DNA of 64,000 nt from Eubacteriales bacterium (GTDB lineage: Bacteria; Bacillota; Clostridia; Saccharofermentanales; DTU023), in the NCBI GenBank assembly GCA_030532065.1, contig JAUNLW010000001.1:62001-126000 (forward strand), given 5' to 3'. A program made the position numbers and the translations under genes. How positions within the stretch are numbered: the stretch's first letter is position 1; every line of letters starts with the position of its first letter. Shown piece after piece: positions 17,555-27,100 of this stretch. The notes under the pieces are model-generated. The model searched no databases. It was not told the origin of the DNA and worked only from the letters and a program-made list of their open reading frames with translations.

Positions 17555-18640
17555 ATGGCAACTAAGGACCAGAAAGAAATCAAAAACTTGGACCTCGCCC
17601 AAAAGGCGATGCGGGAAATGATGACTATTTGTCAGATCCCCAGCCCCACTGGCTACACCCATAATGTAGAAGCTTACCTTATGGAACGCCTGACTTCTAT
17701 GGGCTTCCACCCCTGGCAGCGCCATAAGGGCGGCATTATCTGCGCTTTGGACAAGAACGCTCAGCCTCAGTCCGGTAAGGCGGGTGAAAACGCGCTTATG
17801 CTTTCTGCCCACATTGATACCCTGGGCCTGATGGTACGCCATATCAAGGGTAACGGACGTCTGCGCCTGACAGCTTTAGGTGGTTATCCCTTAAACTATG
17901 CTGAGCAGGAAAATGTCAAAGTAATTACCCGTGACGGCAGAGAATATGATGGTACGGTACGCCTGATGAACCCGGCTGTCCACGCTTCTCGTGATAGCGG
18001 TACTCGTGCCAGAGATGACGCTAACATGGAACTGGTCCTGGATGAGCAGGTCCATAACCGTGAAGATGTGGAAGCTTTGGGCATTTCCGCCGGTGACTTT
18101 GTCGTACTGGATCCCCGGACGCAACTGGCAGGCGATGGTTTCCTTAAGTCTCGCCACTTGGATGATAAAGCTTCTTCCGCCATGCTCCTGGCTTTGGCTG
18201 AGGAGATCGCTGCCGGCCGTATTAAGCCCAGCCGTAAGCTTTATGTCATGTTTACCAACTACGAAGAAGTTGGTCACGGCGCTGCCGGTGGTATTCCGGA
18301 AGGCATCTCTGACCTCTTAGCCGTGGATATGGGTGTAGTTGGCGATGACCTTGATACTGATGAATACTGCCTCTCTATCTGCGCCAAAGACAGTTCCGGC
18401 CCTTACAACTTCTTCTTCACCAACGAACTGATTGAGTTGGCCCAAAAGAACGACCTGCGCTATGCCGTAGATATTTATCCTTTCTATGGTTCTGATGCCG
18501 CCGCAGCTCTGCACTCTGGCCTGGATATTCGCCATGCTTTGATCGGTACCGGCGTAGCCGCTTCTCACGGCTATGAGCGCGTCCATCAGGAAGGTGTAGC
18601 CAATACCCTGAGCCTGCTCTTTGCTCTGGCCGAAGCCTAA
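17555..18640 (+). CDS. M42-family metallo-aminopeptidase
   Basis: This 361-residue enzyme has the M42 metal-site motifs SAHIDTLGLMV (first metal histidine, about residue 89), SRHLDDKASSAMLLA (bridging Asp), NYEEVGHGAAGG (catalytic Glu pair), DMGVVGDD, and a late SHGYERVH. M42 enzymes are large tetrahedral cytosolic aminopeptidases that finish peptide breakdown. Substrate preference (glutamyl, lysyl or other) cannot be read from sequence. Codon use is strongly biased, suggesting high expression. It fits the peptide-using profile of this organism, together with PepF, the M18 enzyme and the Opp genes. Confidence 0.92.
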   Translation: MATKDQKEIKNLDLAQKAMREMMTICQIPSPTGYTHNVEAYLMERLTSMGFHPWQRHKGGIICALDKNAQPQSGKAGENALMLSAHIDTLGLMVRHIKGNGRLRLTALGGYPLNYAEQENVKVITRDGREYDGTVRLMNPAVHASRDSGTRARDDANMELVLDEQVHNREDVEALGISAGDFVVLDPRTQLAGDGFLKSRHLDDKASSAMLLALAEEIAAGRIKPSRKLYVMFTNYEEVGHGAAGGIPEGISDLLAVDMGVVGDDLDTDEYCLSICAKDSSGPYNFFFTNELIELAQKNDLRYAVDIYPFYGSDAAAALHSGLDIRHALIGTGVAASHGYERVHQEGVANTLSLLFALAEA

Positions 18641-18667
18641 GGCTCAGGAGAATAAGCTCCGGTTTTT

Positions 18668-19495
18668 ATGGACCCGAGACCCATTGGTGTTTTTGATTCA
18701 GGCCTGGGTGGCCTGACTTGTGTGACCCACCTGCTCCGAGTTATGCCCAAGGAGCGGGTGGTCTATTTTGGTGATACCGCTCGCACTCCCTACGGCTCGA
18801 AAGGCGTGGACACCATTCGCCATTTCTCACGTGAAATCGTGGCTTTTCTGGTAGAACATGACTGCAAGGCAATTATGATTGCCTGTAATACCGTGTCTTC
18901 CATCGCCCTTGATGACCTGCGCCAACAGTTTCCCAAGCTGCCTATAGTGGGTATTATTGAGCCGGTAGTCGCGGAACTTGCCGCCAAATATCAGACTGAG
19001 CAGCAGGTTAAAGCGGCAGTTATCGGCACAAAAGTCACGATTGAAAGTGGCATCTATCCGCGTCTCTTCCAAGAAGCTCTGCCCGGCTTTAAGCTGGCCA
19101 GTCAGGCCTGCCCTTTATTTGTGCCTCTGATTGAGGAAGGGCTAAAGGATCACGCAATGATGGACCTGGCCATTCACTATTACCTGGATGATTTTTTGGC
19201 GGAAGGGGAGATCACAGACCTTATCTTAGGCTGTACCCACTATCACTTGATCCAGGAGCGACTCAGACGAATATATCCTAAGCTGAATATCTTCAGCCCA
19301 GCTAACGCTCAGGTGGAGGCCCTGCGCCAGGTGCTGACCGAGCAGGGTTTACTGGCGGGAGAAGTTTCTGAGGTCGAGCCGGCAGGGGAGAATCTTTTCT
19401 ATGCCTCAGACTTGTCCGGTAGCTACCGCAAGATGATCGCGGATATCGTCCAGGACCAGTCTGCCAAGATCAAGTTCAAGAATCTGTCACTTTAG
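18668..19495 (+). CDS. murI: Glutamate racemase
   Basis: MurI makes D-glutamate for peptidoglycan. The 275-residue protein has IGVFDSGLGGLT (residues 6-17), YFGDTARTPYG, the first catalytic cysteine in IACNTVSS (Cys73), and the second in LGCTHYHL (Cys189). Length is normal. It lies 27 bases after the M42 peptidase gene and is probably co-transcribed with it. No strong ribosome site is visible before ATG 18668. Confidence 0.96.
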   Translation: MDPRPIGVFDSGLGGLTCVTHLLRVMPKERVVYFGDTARTPYGSKGVDTIRHFSREIVAFLVEHDCKAIMIACNTVSSIALDDLRQQFPKLPIVGIIEPVVAELAAKYQTEQQVKAAVIGTKVTIESGIYPRLFQEALPGFKLASQACPLFVPLIEEGLKDHAMMDLAIHYYLDDFLAEGEITDLILGCTHYHLIQERLRRIYPKLNIFSPANAQVEALRQVLTEQGLLAGEVSEVEPAGENLFYASDLSGSYRKMIADIVQDQSAKIKFKNLSL

Positions 19496-19560
19496 ACCGT
19501 TGACTATTTACAGCTTTTATAAAAGAATTTGTCGCTAATTTACCAATAATTAAGGAAAAA

Positions 19561-19588
19561 TTAGCCTAAAAATGTTAAAATAGGCTAA
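19561..19588 (+). promoter_or_regulatory. Inverted repeat upstream of pepF
   Basis: TTAGCCTA (19561-19568) and TAGGCTAA (19581-19588) form a perfect 8-base inverted repeat with a 12-base centre. The centre includes TAAAAT, which resembles a -10 box (19576-19581). It could be an operator over the pepF promoter or a weak end signal for murI; the T-rich stretch after it is poor. Confidence 0.4.
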
Positions 19589-19603
19589 ATTTAGTCTTTG
19601 TGC

Positions 19604-19650
19604 AACGCTGCCGGAGGCACTGTGTTTATCGCGCCTGTGCCACAAGCGTT
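19604..19650 (+). promoter_or_regulatory. Two-part stem-loop in the pepF leader
   Basis: AACGCT (19604-19609) pairs with AGCGTT (19645-19650), and inside it GGCAC (19616-19620) pairs with GTGCC (19637-19641). Together they make an 11-pair stem with an internal loop and a 16-base end loop. It lies 35 bases before pepF. No named RNA family was recognised. Confidence 0.35.
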
Positions 19651-19684
19651 TAGCTAACGTGCTATACGAGAAGGAGGATATTTT

Positions 19685-21490
19685 ATGGCTCAAGCTTTAC
19701 CGAAACGTTCAGAGGTTCCTGTAGAACTAACTTGGGACCTGACCACAACTTTTACCAGTGATGCTTCTTGCCGTGAGGTCTTAAAAGAATTGAACCGCGA
19801 AGTTGATGAATTCGTGGATAACTTCAAAGGTAGAATCAAAAAAGATGGCGCCGAGGGCGTAGTCAAAGCTCTCAAAGCCTACGAAAATATCTTGATCCGG
19901 CTCAGCCGGGTTATGGTTTACACCAGTTTGCGCCGCTCCACCGATATGGGTGATAGTTCTGCTGTGAGGCTCGCGGGCGAAGCTGCTCAGCAGGCTTCCG
20001 AACTCAGCGCCAGGCTCTCATTCTTCCAGGATGAGCTGTCTAAACTCCGTTCCAGGAATCTCAAGGAAGCCGCTAAGCTAGCGCCTCAATATAAGACCTA
20101 CCTGACGGATATTGCCGCCTGGCAAAAACATATGCTTAAGCCCAGAGTGGAAGAGACTTTGGCTAAACTCGCCCCCAGCTTAAACTTGCCGGGAGATGTC
20201 TATGAAGTTTCAAAGGCTGCCGATATGCGCTTCCCGGATTTCACAGTGGATGGCAAGAGCTATCCCTTAAGCTATGTGCTTTATGAGTCTCACTATTGCG
20301 AAGAACCGGATACCGCCGTCCGTCGCCAGGCTTTCAGTAGTTTCTCAGATACGCTGCGCCAGTTCCATAATACTGTAGCCACGGTTTATAATGCCCAGGT
20401 CCAGCAGGAAAAGATCATGGCCAGTCTTAGAGGTTTTGACTCTGTGATCGATTACCTGCTCTTCCACCAGAAGGTGCCTCGTAGTCTCTATGACCAACAT
20501 ATTGATCTGACCATGGAAAAATTCGCGCCAGTCATGCGCAGATGGGCGAAAGTACTGCAGACGAAACATGGGCTTGAAGAAATGCACTACGCGGACCTCA
20601 AATTGGTCTATGACCCTGAGGGCAACCCCAAAGTACCGGTAGAAGAGGCCTCGGCTTATATCAGTGAAGCCATGAAGCCCATGGGCCAGGAGTACCATGA
20701 CCTTATCATGCGCTTCAAGGAAGAGCGCTGGGTCGACTTTGCGCGCAACCAGGGCAAATCTACCGGTGGCTTCTGCACCAGCGTATGGGAAGGACAACCT
20801 TATATCCTGCTCAACTGGAATGATTCTCTCTCAGAGCTTTACACCATAGCTCATGAGCTGGGTCATGCGGCCCAGGGCCTGATCTGCGAAGCAAATAACA
20901 GTTTCCTGGAATCTGACTTTACCTGGTACGACGTAGAATCTCCTTCCACCTTCCACGAGATGCTGCTCAGCAATAGCTTTATGCGCAAAGTCAAAGGCGA
21001 TAAAGTTGCTGAGGCCAGAGTGGCAGCCAACATGATCGAGAATACCTACTACCATAACTTTGTAACTCACTTCCTGGAAGCCTACTATCAGCGTGAGGTC
21101 TATCGCCTGGTGGATGCCGGTGAGCAGTTACAGGCAGAAGACTTTGACCGGATCTATCGTGAGACCTTGGAGAAATTCTGGGGTGACGCGGTAGTACTGG
21201 ATCCAGGTGCTGAATTGACCTGGATGCGTCAGCCTCACTACTACATGGGACTTTACTCCTATACCTACTCAGCCTCGTTGGTCATTTCTACCCAGATGTA
21301 CCTGCGCCTCATGGCTGAAGGCGACAGCGCCGCCAAGGATTGGCTGAACTTCCTCGCTGCCGGTGGCCCCATGGCTCCAATCGACCATGCCAAGATCGCC
21401 AAGATCGACATCTCCGATACTAAGTCTTTGGAACGTACGATCGACTTTATTGAGTCTCTGGTTGAGAAAGTAGAAGCGGCCCAAGACTAA
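19685..21490 (+). CDS. pepF: Oligoendopeptidase F
   Basis: This 601-residue M3B zinc peptidase has the HELGH motif (His390, Glu391, His394) and the third ligand region in VESPSTFHEMLLS about 28 residues later. The full helical shell typical of the family is present. PepF cuts short peptides (about 7-17 residues) inside the cell after Opp-type uptake. It starts at ATG 19685 after AAGGAGG, with a structured leader upstream. A strong terminator follows. Confidence 0.95.
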   Translation: MAQALPKRSEVPVELTWDLTTTFTSDASCREVLKELNREVDEFVDNFKGRIKKDGAEGVVKALKAYENILIRLSRVMVYTSLRRSTDMGDSSAVRLAGEAAQQASELSARLSFFQDELSKLRSRNLKEAAKLAPQYKTYLTDIAAWQKHMLKPRVEETLAKLAPSLNLPGDVYEVSKAADMRFPDFTVDGKSYPLSYVLYESHYCEEPDTAVRRQAFSSFSDTLRQFHNTVATVYNAQVQQEKIMASLRGFDSVIDYLLFHQKVPRSLYDQHIDLTMEKFAPVMRRWAKVLQTKHGLEEMHYADLKLVYDPEGNPKVPVEEASAYISEAMKPMGQEYHDLIMRFKEERWVDFARNQGKSTGGFCTSVWEGQPYILLNWNDSLSELYTIAHELGHAAQGLICEANNSFLESDFTWYDVESPSTFHEMLLSNSFMRKVKGDKVAEARVAANMIENTYYHNFVTHFLEAYYQREVYRLVDAGEQLQAEDFDRIYRETLEKFWGDAVVLDPGAELTWMRQPHYYMGLYSYTYSASLVISTQMYLRLMAEGDSAAKDWLNFLAAGGPMAPIDHAKIAKIDISDTKSLERTIDFIESLVEKVEAAQD

Positions 21491-21528
21491 GTCCTTTCTC
21501 CCCAGAAACTTAAACTCTTAAAATAAAT

Positions 21529-21569
21529 TGGCCCCTGCCGTGCATAACCGCTAGCGGGGGCCATTTTTG
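21529..21569 (+). terminator. Terminator after pepF
   Basis: TGGCCCC (21529-21535) pairs with GGGGCCA (21557-21563), followed by TTTTT. Seen from the other strand, an A/T-rich stretch also follows the stem, so it may serve the convergent gene weakly as well. Confidence 0.85.
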
Positions 21570-21600
21570 TGTTCCAGTTTTTACAGAAATAAGGAAGAGT

Positions 21601-22494
21601 CTAGCGTATCTGGCTTAGGACCATCATGAGACCGAAATTTGCCTTATCGCGGCGATAGGAATGGAAGTTTTGCGGTTCCGCTACTGTAGAGCGATGGGCA
21701 GGGAAGATGTGGTCAGGGCGGACTCCGGCCTTCAAAAGATTATAGATAATGCATAAGTTAAGGTCGACCAGGTATTTCTGCCCGGCTTGAACTTTGTTCA
21801 AGTCCTTTAAACTCAATCCTCCGGCGTAGGGATCGTCGGTTTCTCTGGAGATGTGCTTCAGACGTACCAGGTAGGGGGCAAGTTCTGGATAGGCCTTAAG
21901 GAAGGGTTCAGCCACATCCAGGTCCACCTCAAAATCATCGCGTCCGATATGAGGGCCGATCGCTACATATATATTTTGGGGATCAAGGCTGTAGTGGTCA
22001 ATCATCTGCCGGAGGGTGTTGCCGCCGATGTTAGCCAGAGTTCCACGCCAGCCAGAGTGCACGTTAGCCTGCACTTTAGCCTGTGGGTCAAAGATCAGGA
22101 GGGGAGCGCAGTCGGCGAAGGAGGAAGAGAGTAAAAAGTCTGGACGACTGGTGATCAGGCCGTCCGGCTCATCTAACTTGCGACCCGGGCCGGATGCGTC
22201 CCCTAGCCCTTCTTCATCTACCACTACGGCAAAGTCTGTGTGCCGCTGATACATGGAGTAGTATTCGGTGTGAGCCTTTGGCATAGTAGCTAAGAAATTG
22301 CTCCAGTCGCGGATGAGGTCCGGATCATCCATCCGACCACCGACTTTCAGGTTGACATCTATGCTAGAAAGCTGATGATCCAGTCCCAGAACTTCCATTT
22401 GAGGGAAATAAAAGCAACGGAAATTGTGGACTTTTCTTTCAGAAAACTCCGCTTTGATACGGGAAAGTTCCAGAGCTTGTGATACTAATTGCAT
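21601..22494 (-). CDS. YfiH/PgeF-family (DUF152) protein
   Basis: The 297-residue protein has the family motifs DCAPLLIFD (metal-binding Cys region) and VHSGWRGTLANIG (metal-binding His), plus VAIGPHIG further on. Members were called multicopper polyphenol oxidases or laccases. Later work shows purine nucleoside phosphorylase/deaminase activity, and PgeF in E. coli edits peptidoglycan precursors. Which applies here is not known. The start ATG 22494 has GGAGGC upstream. It converges on pepF across the 21529-21569 terminator. Confidence 0.88.
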   Translation of the reverse strand: MQLVSQALELSRIKAEFSERKVHNFRCFYFPQMEVLGLDHQLSSIDVNLKVGGRMDDPDLIRDWSNFLATMPKAHTEYYSMYQRHTDFAVVVDEEGLGDASGPGRKLDEPDGLITSRPDFLLSSSFADCAPLLIFDPQAKVQANVHSGWRGTLANIGGNTLRQMIDHYSLDPQNIYVAIGPHIGRDDFEVDLDVAEPFLKAYPELAPYLVRLKHISRETDDPYAGGLSLKDLNKVQAGQKYLVDLNLCIIYNLLKAGVRPDHIFPAHRSTVAEPQNFHSYRRDKANFGLMMVLSQIR

Positions 22495-22634
22495 GAGCTT
22501 GCCTCCATTTATAAGTAGGGCTGTAAATACTTCCAGCTTTTATTCTAACCGCAGAGAGTAGTCTTTGACCACTTAAGGGAGGATGGTTGCTGCTATAATG
22601 GCCTTGGCAAGAAAATTAGAGGAAAGGACATCCT

Positions 22635-23972
22635 ATGACTAGACTAACAGAATTATCAATTTACCCTGAGGCTAAGTTGACTGCCAACGAGCTTCTAGAT
22701 TTTTTGAGCGCTTCTCCTACTGCCTGGCAGGCCGTGGCGCGGGCAGAAGAAGAACTGCAGGCCGCTGGATTTATTCGCTACGAGCAGGCAGAAAAGCTCA
22801 GCCTGAAGACCGGAGACAAAGGCTATTTTGTCCAAAACGGTTCTGCCTTATTAGCCTTCCAGATCGGACGAGATCCCCTTAAGCAAGGCTTTAGAATATT
22901 TGGCGCTCACTCTGACTCACCGGCACTCAAATTAAAGCCCCAGGTGATTTCTCCTTCCGAGGGCGTGAATCGCCTGGCTGTTGAAGTTTATGGCGGTCCA
23001 TTACTGAATACCTTCTTTGATCGCCCGCTATCACTAGCGGGACGCGTCAGTCTCAAAAGCGATAATCCGCTTAAGCCGCAGGTGCGTCTGGTCGATTTCA
23101 AACGTCCCTTGCTGATCTTACCCAACTTGGCTATCCATATGGGCAACACTTCTAATGAAGGCCTGAAGATTGAGCGTCAGAAGGATATCCTGCCCTTTAT
23201 CAGCTTGCAAGGCGAAAACGATGAGGTTGATCACGATCTCCTGCGTAAGCTGCTGGCAGAAGAATTGGACGTAGACTTCGACACAATCCTGGACTATGAG
23301 CTACTGACTTATGAAGCGGCCCCGCCCTCTTTCTGTGGTTTAGATGATTGCTTTATTTCTGCTGGCCGTCTGGATAATCTTTCCATGTTTAAAGCCGGCC
23401 TTGACGCCCTGATCCACAATGGTCAGGCGGAAGATCCGGGTACAGGCATCAAAGTGCTGCTGATCACCGACAATGAAGAAGTAGGCTCTCGCACCAAGCA
23501 GGGAGCGGCTGGACTTTTTGCTCGCGATCTCCTGGAACGCCTGGCTCTGGCTCTGGGAGCAGATCGCGCTGACTTCCTGGCCAGCTTCGCGAACTCCTTC
23601 ATGATCTCCGCTGACCTGGCCCACGCTGTCCACCCCAACTATCCTGAGAAAGCTGACCCCGGCCATCGCCCGCGTCTCAACCAGGGGCCGGTCATCAAGC
23701 AGGCAGCTTCTCAATCCTATTCCTCAGATGCTTACTCCAGCTCAGCCTTCCGTCAATTGGCTACTGCGGCCGGCGTGCCTTGCCAGACTTTTGTTAACCG
23801 CAGCGATCTGCGTGGTGGCTCCACCATTGGGCCTATCAGCTCTGCTTTACTGCCCATGCCCACCGTAGACTGTGGCAACGCGATTTGGGGTATGCACTCC
23901 ATCCGTGAGACCGGCGGCGTTTTAGACCCCTATTATATGGAACAACTGGTACGCTATTTCTACAGTCTCTAA
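22635..23972 (+). CDS. apeB: M18-family aminopeptidase
   Basis: This 445-residue enzyme carries the M18 metal motifs FGAHSDSPALKLKP (about residue 93), SAGRLDNLSM (bridging Asp), TDNEEVGSRTKQGA (catalytic Glu pair) and a C-terminal GMHSIRE. It is a cytosolic dinuclear-zinc aminopeptidase that prefers acidic or neutral N-terminal residues. Length is normal for bacterial M18. A TATAAT at 22594-22599 lies just upstream, but the nearest TTGACC is 23 bases away, too far for a standard promoter. Confidence 0.93.
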   Translation: MTRLTELSIYPEAKLTANELLDFLSASPTAWQAVARAEEELQAAGFIRYEQAEKLSLKTGDKGYFVQNGSALLAFQIGRDPLKQGFRIFGAHSDSPALKLKPQVISPSEGVNRLAVEVYGGPLLNTFFDRPLSLAGRVSLKSDNPLKPQVRLVDFKRPLLILPNLAIHMGNTSNEGLKIERQKDILPFISLQGENDEVDHDLLRKLLAEELDVDFDTILDYELLTYEAAPPSFCGLDDCFISAGRLDNLSMFKAGLDALIHNGQAEDPGTGIKVLLITDNEEVGSRTKQGAAGLFARDLLERLALALGADRADFLASFANSFMISADLAHAVHPNYPEKADPGHRPRLNQGPVIKQAASQSYSSDAYSSSAFRQLATAAGVPCQTFVNRSDLRGGSTIGPISSALLPMPTVDCGNAIWGMHSIRETGGVLDPYYMEQLVRYFYSL

Positions 23973-24065
23973 ACAGTCTGTTACACTTTGTCATTGACAA
24001 TTGGCGAGCCAGGCGCTCGACCAGCAGCCACTCTTATTACAATTAAATAGACAAAGCAAGCTAGT

Positions 24066-24101
24066 GCCCGAACTCAATTTCCAGGGTTCGGGCCGGCTTT
24101 T
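24066..24101 (+). terminator. Hairpin before the large secreted protein
   Basis: GCCCGAAC (24066-24073) pairs with GTTCGGGC (24086-24093), then CGGCTTTTGCTT. It probably ends the M18 aminopeptidase transcript, although the T-run is weak. It lies only 20 bases before the next start codon, so it could instead act as an attenuator. Confidence 0.55.
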
Positions 24102-24120
24102 GCTTCAGGAGGTAAGAGCT

Positions 24121-27100
24121 ATGGCTAATACAAAGCAAAAACATCACAATCCTCGAAATGCTATTACAATTACTGCCGCGCTCCTAGCGCTCCTATTCCT
24201 GGCTCCTCTGCTGGGGCCGGCCTGGCAGGTTAGTGCCATGAACGCTCAGCAGGTGGACTTGTCTTATGAGGACACCTGGCGCCTGCAGATCCAGGACTTA
24301 CAAGCCCCCCTCTTTTCCAACAGCCCTTTGACTGACAGCAAGGGCAATCCACGTGGACCAGGTATTTATAACGATGCTCCAGGCGTTAGTTTCGCGCAGA
24401 GTTTTATGTATATCTGGGATCCCGATGCTTATCGGTCACAGCTGGATCAGATCTACGATCCCGTAAGCGAAGAATTTGTTCTCAGCGATGACCAGGTCGT
24501 GGCGCTCTTGCCTTACCCGCAAGATATGTACTTCATGCCGGTAAATAACGAATATTTTGCCTTCCGCTATGTCAATCCATCGCCTTATCCCATACTTAAC
24601 TGCAATGTAGAATTGATCAGTCGCCAACATCCTGAGCGAAGTCTCTATATCTATAACAACAATGTTGTGTTGCCGGGCCAGCTTTCTCCCTTGTGTCTGA
24701 GTGAGTTAACGCTCTACGATGATGACTACAACAGCTATACGGCTGATTTGGACGATTTAGTTTTTGCCGGCTACAGCATAAGCTACCTGGATGTTGATAA
24801 TGGCTTGGTTACACTGGATTATGATCCCAGACAATACACTGTCCGTCTGACAAATTACAACGATTATTACACAGATTACCAACCCGCGAACGAGGAAGAA
24901 AGTGAAGACTATGGTGAATTCATGGACCACTTTTTCCCCAAACAGGATTCGCTGATCATAACCAATACTTTTGACCGGGATATTATCGAGCTCTATGCCA
25001 TTTTGATTGGGGATAACGGAGCCGAATTCCGTCTGATACTGCCTCTGGCCGCAGGTTTGAGGATTCCTCCTGGCGCCACGGTCGATCTGGGAGATTTCCT
25101 GGTCTGGCCGGGTAACATCGCTTTCCCCGGATACGATTATATCTTTGTTGATCAACTGGAGTTGGCATTTGCCGGTAATGATTACTATGACGGAGAGGAT
25201 ACTTACCTCTTCTACCTGCCAGCCTTGGATTTGGTCACGTGGGATCACTTCCCGGATATGGGTGATTTCGGTGAGTTCACTTCTGTGGAGGACTTACTAG
25301 GTGACACGACCATCGCGGAAAGCATTTATCTGGAGCCTTCCTCTTTGATCAGGGAGAATTCCGAAACTGTACCTGCCACCAGTCCACGTTCTACTTTGCC
25401 GATTGTACCGCAAGCGACCGAGCCGCCTACCAGAAGTACGATGCCGACTGTACCGCAAGCGACCGAGCCGCCTACCAGAAGTACGATGCCAACTGTACCT
25501 CTTTCTTATCAGGAAAACAGCAATACTGAATCGACTGAAATAGACGAAGAGGCAGATCCTTTTGCGCTGATTGAGATAAATCTGCCTCAACCCGGCCCGG
25601 AGCTGACAGCCGCTGAAGAACTGGGAGCTATGGCGGTACGTTCGTATATGGTGGCCCGCGTCTATTGGCAGCAGCTTATGGACTACCCTCTGGAAGACCC
25701 GGAAAATTTTGATGCTGAGGAATACGCAAAGCTCCTTGATCACGCCAACCAGGCCTTTGATAATGCCCAGCGCTTAGCAGATATGTTTGAACTGGCTTCT
25801 TCCAACCTGGCTGCCTTGGAAGAAAATCCGGGCTATAGCAGCTATGCCGTTCCAGGATCAGTAGATTATACGGAGTTGGGCCTGGATGACGCCAGCGGAC
25901 TTTCTCCTTACAGGGATATAAAACTAGACAACATCAGTAGGCAGATATTAGATCTGCCCGCTGGTGGTGGCGCTAGTGGTCAAAGCCTCATCTTCTTTAG
26001 TACTAAGAGTTCTGCCGAGAAGAAGAAGGCTGCTGAAGAGCGACAAGCGGCTCTGAAATGGGCGCAAAATGTGGTAGACACGTTTGACCATGCTAAGAGT
26101 GGCCAGAAACTAAAGACCGTTGCGGCTCATTTAGGTACTGATTGTCGCAGAGCCTTCGCAGTACTTAAACAGGCTAACGATATGCTAACCGGAGCAGCCT
26201 ATGAGGAATACGAAGATTATGCCAACACGGTTTACAAGGCTGGGGTAACCGCTCAGGCTGCCGGAGCGGTAGCGCAGTTGGGTTTATCTATAGCATGCCC
26301 GCCAACTACTGCTATAGGCAAGATTTCTCTGGGCGTGAGTACCGTATCTACCACGCTCACGGTTGGCTCTGCCGGAGCTACCATTTATAACAATGGTAAC
26401 GATAACGTTGTAAGTAAGACCCTGGATTCTATACAGAAACGTGTGGGGCCGGTAGCGGAAGTCTTTGCCATTACCGACCTGGTGTCAGGCGGCAAGAATC
26501 TGTTGAAGCATGGCCAGGAACTGCTAAAAGGCAAAAATGCTCTGGAGGCGCTCAAGTTCCTGACCACCCCGGAGGGATCAGAACTTGCTCGTGATGCTGT
26601 AATGCAGGGGGTGAGTGGCTTATCCTACTTCACCAATGAAATCATGAACTATACCGGCAACAAGCAGCTCCTGAGTGGTGTTTGGACCTTTACGCCACAG
26701 GGACTCAAATTTACTCTGATGGATACCTTGGCCGGCCGAGATCCAGCTCAGGCAAAGGCCATCAAAGACGAACTCAAAGCCAAGGGCTACGATCCGGAAC
26801 AACTGCCGGCCAGTGTGCTGACAGGTGAGGAAGGCAACATAGCAGAACCCAGCGACATGGATTCTATTCCGCCGGAACTGGGAAACAAGATTCTGGAACG
26901 GAACTCAGCTTATGATCCGGCTGCCGGCATTTTGAGCCAAGAAGAGTGGGCTAATCTTGTTGACGCGCTAAATCAACTGATTGATCAAATCTATGAGGAA
27001 GCGGCAGAAGAACTTCTGGCCGAAACTCCTACCGCCCCCGAAACAGAAATCAGCGATGAGCGCCTGGCCTCACTTATAGGCCGCTGGAGATGGGATTATA

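Noticed and set aside
24001-24120. An earlier TTG start for the large secreted protein
   Set aside because: It would put 40 residues before the signal peptide and run through the terminator-like hairpin. ATG 24121 has a strong ribosome site.
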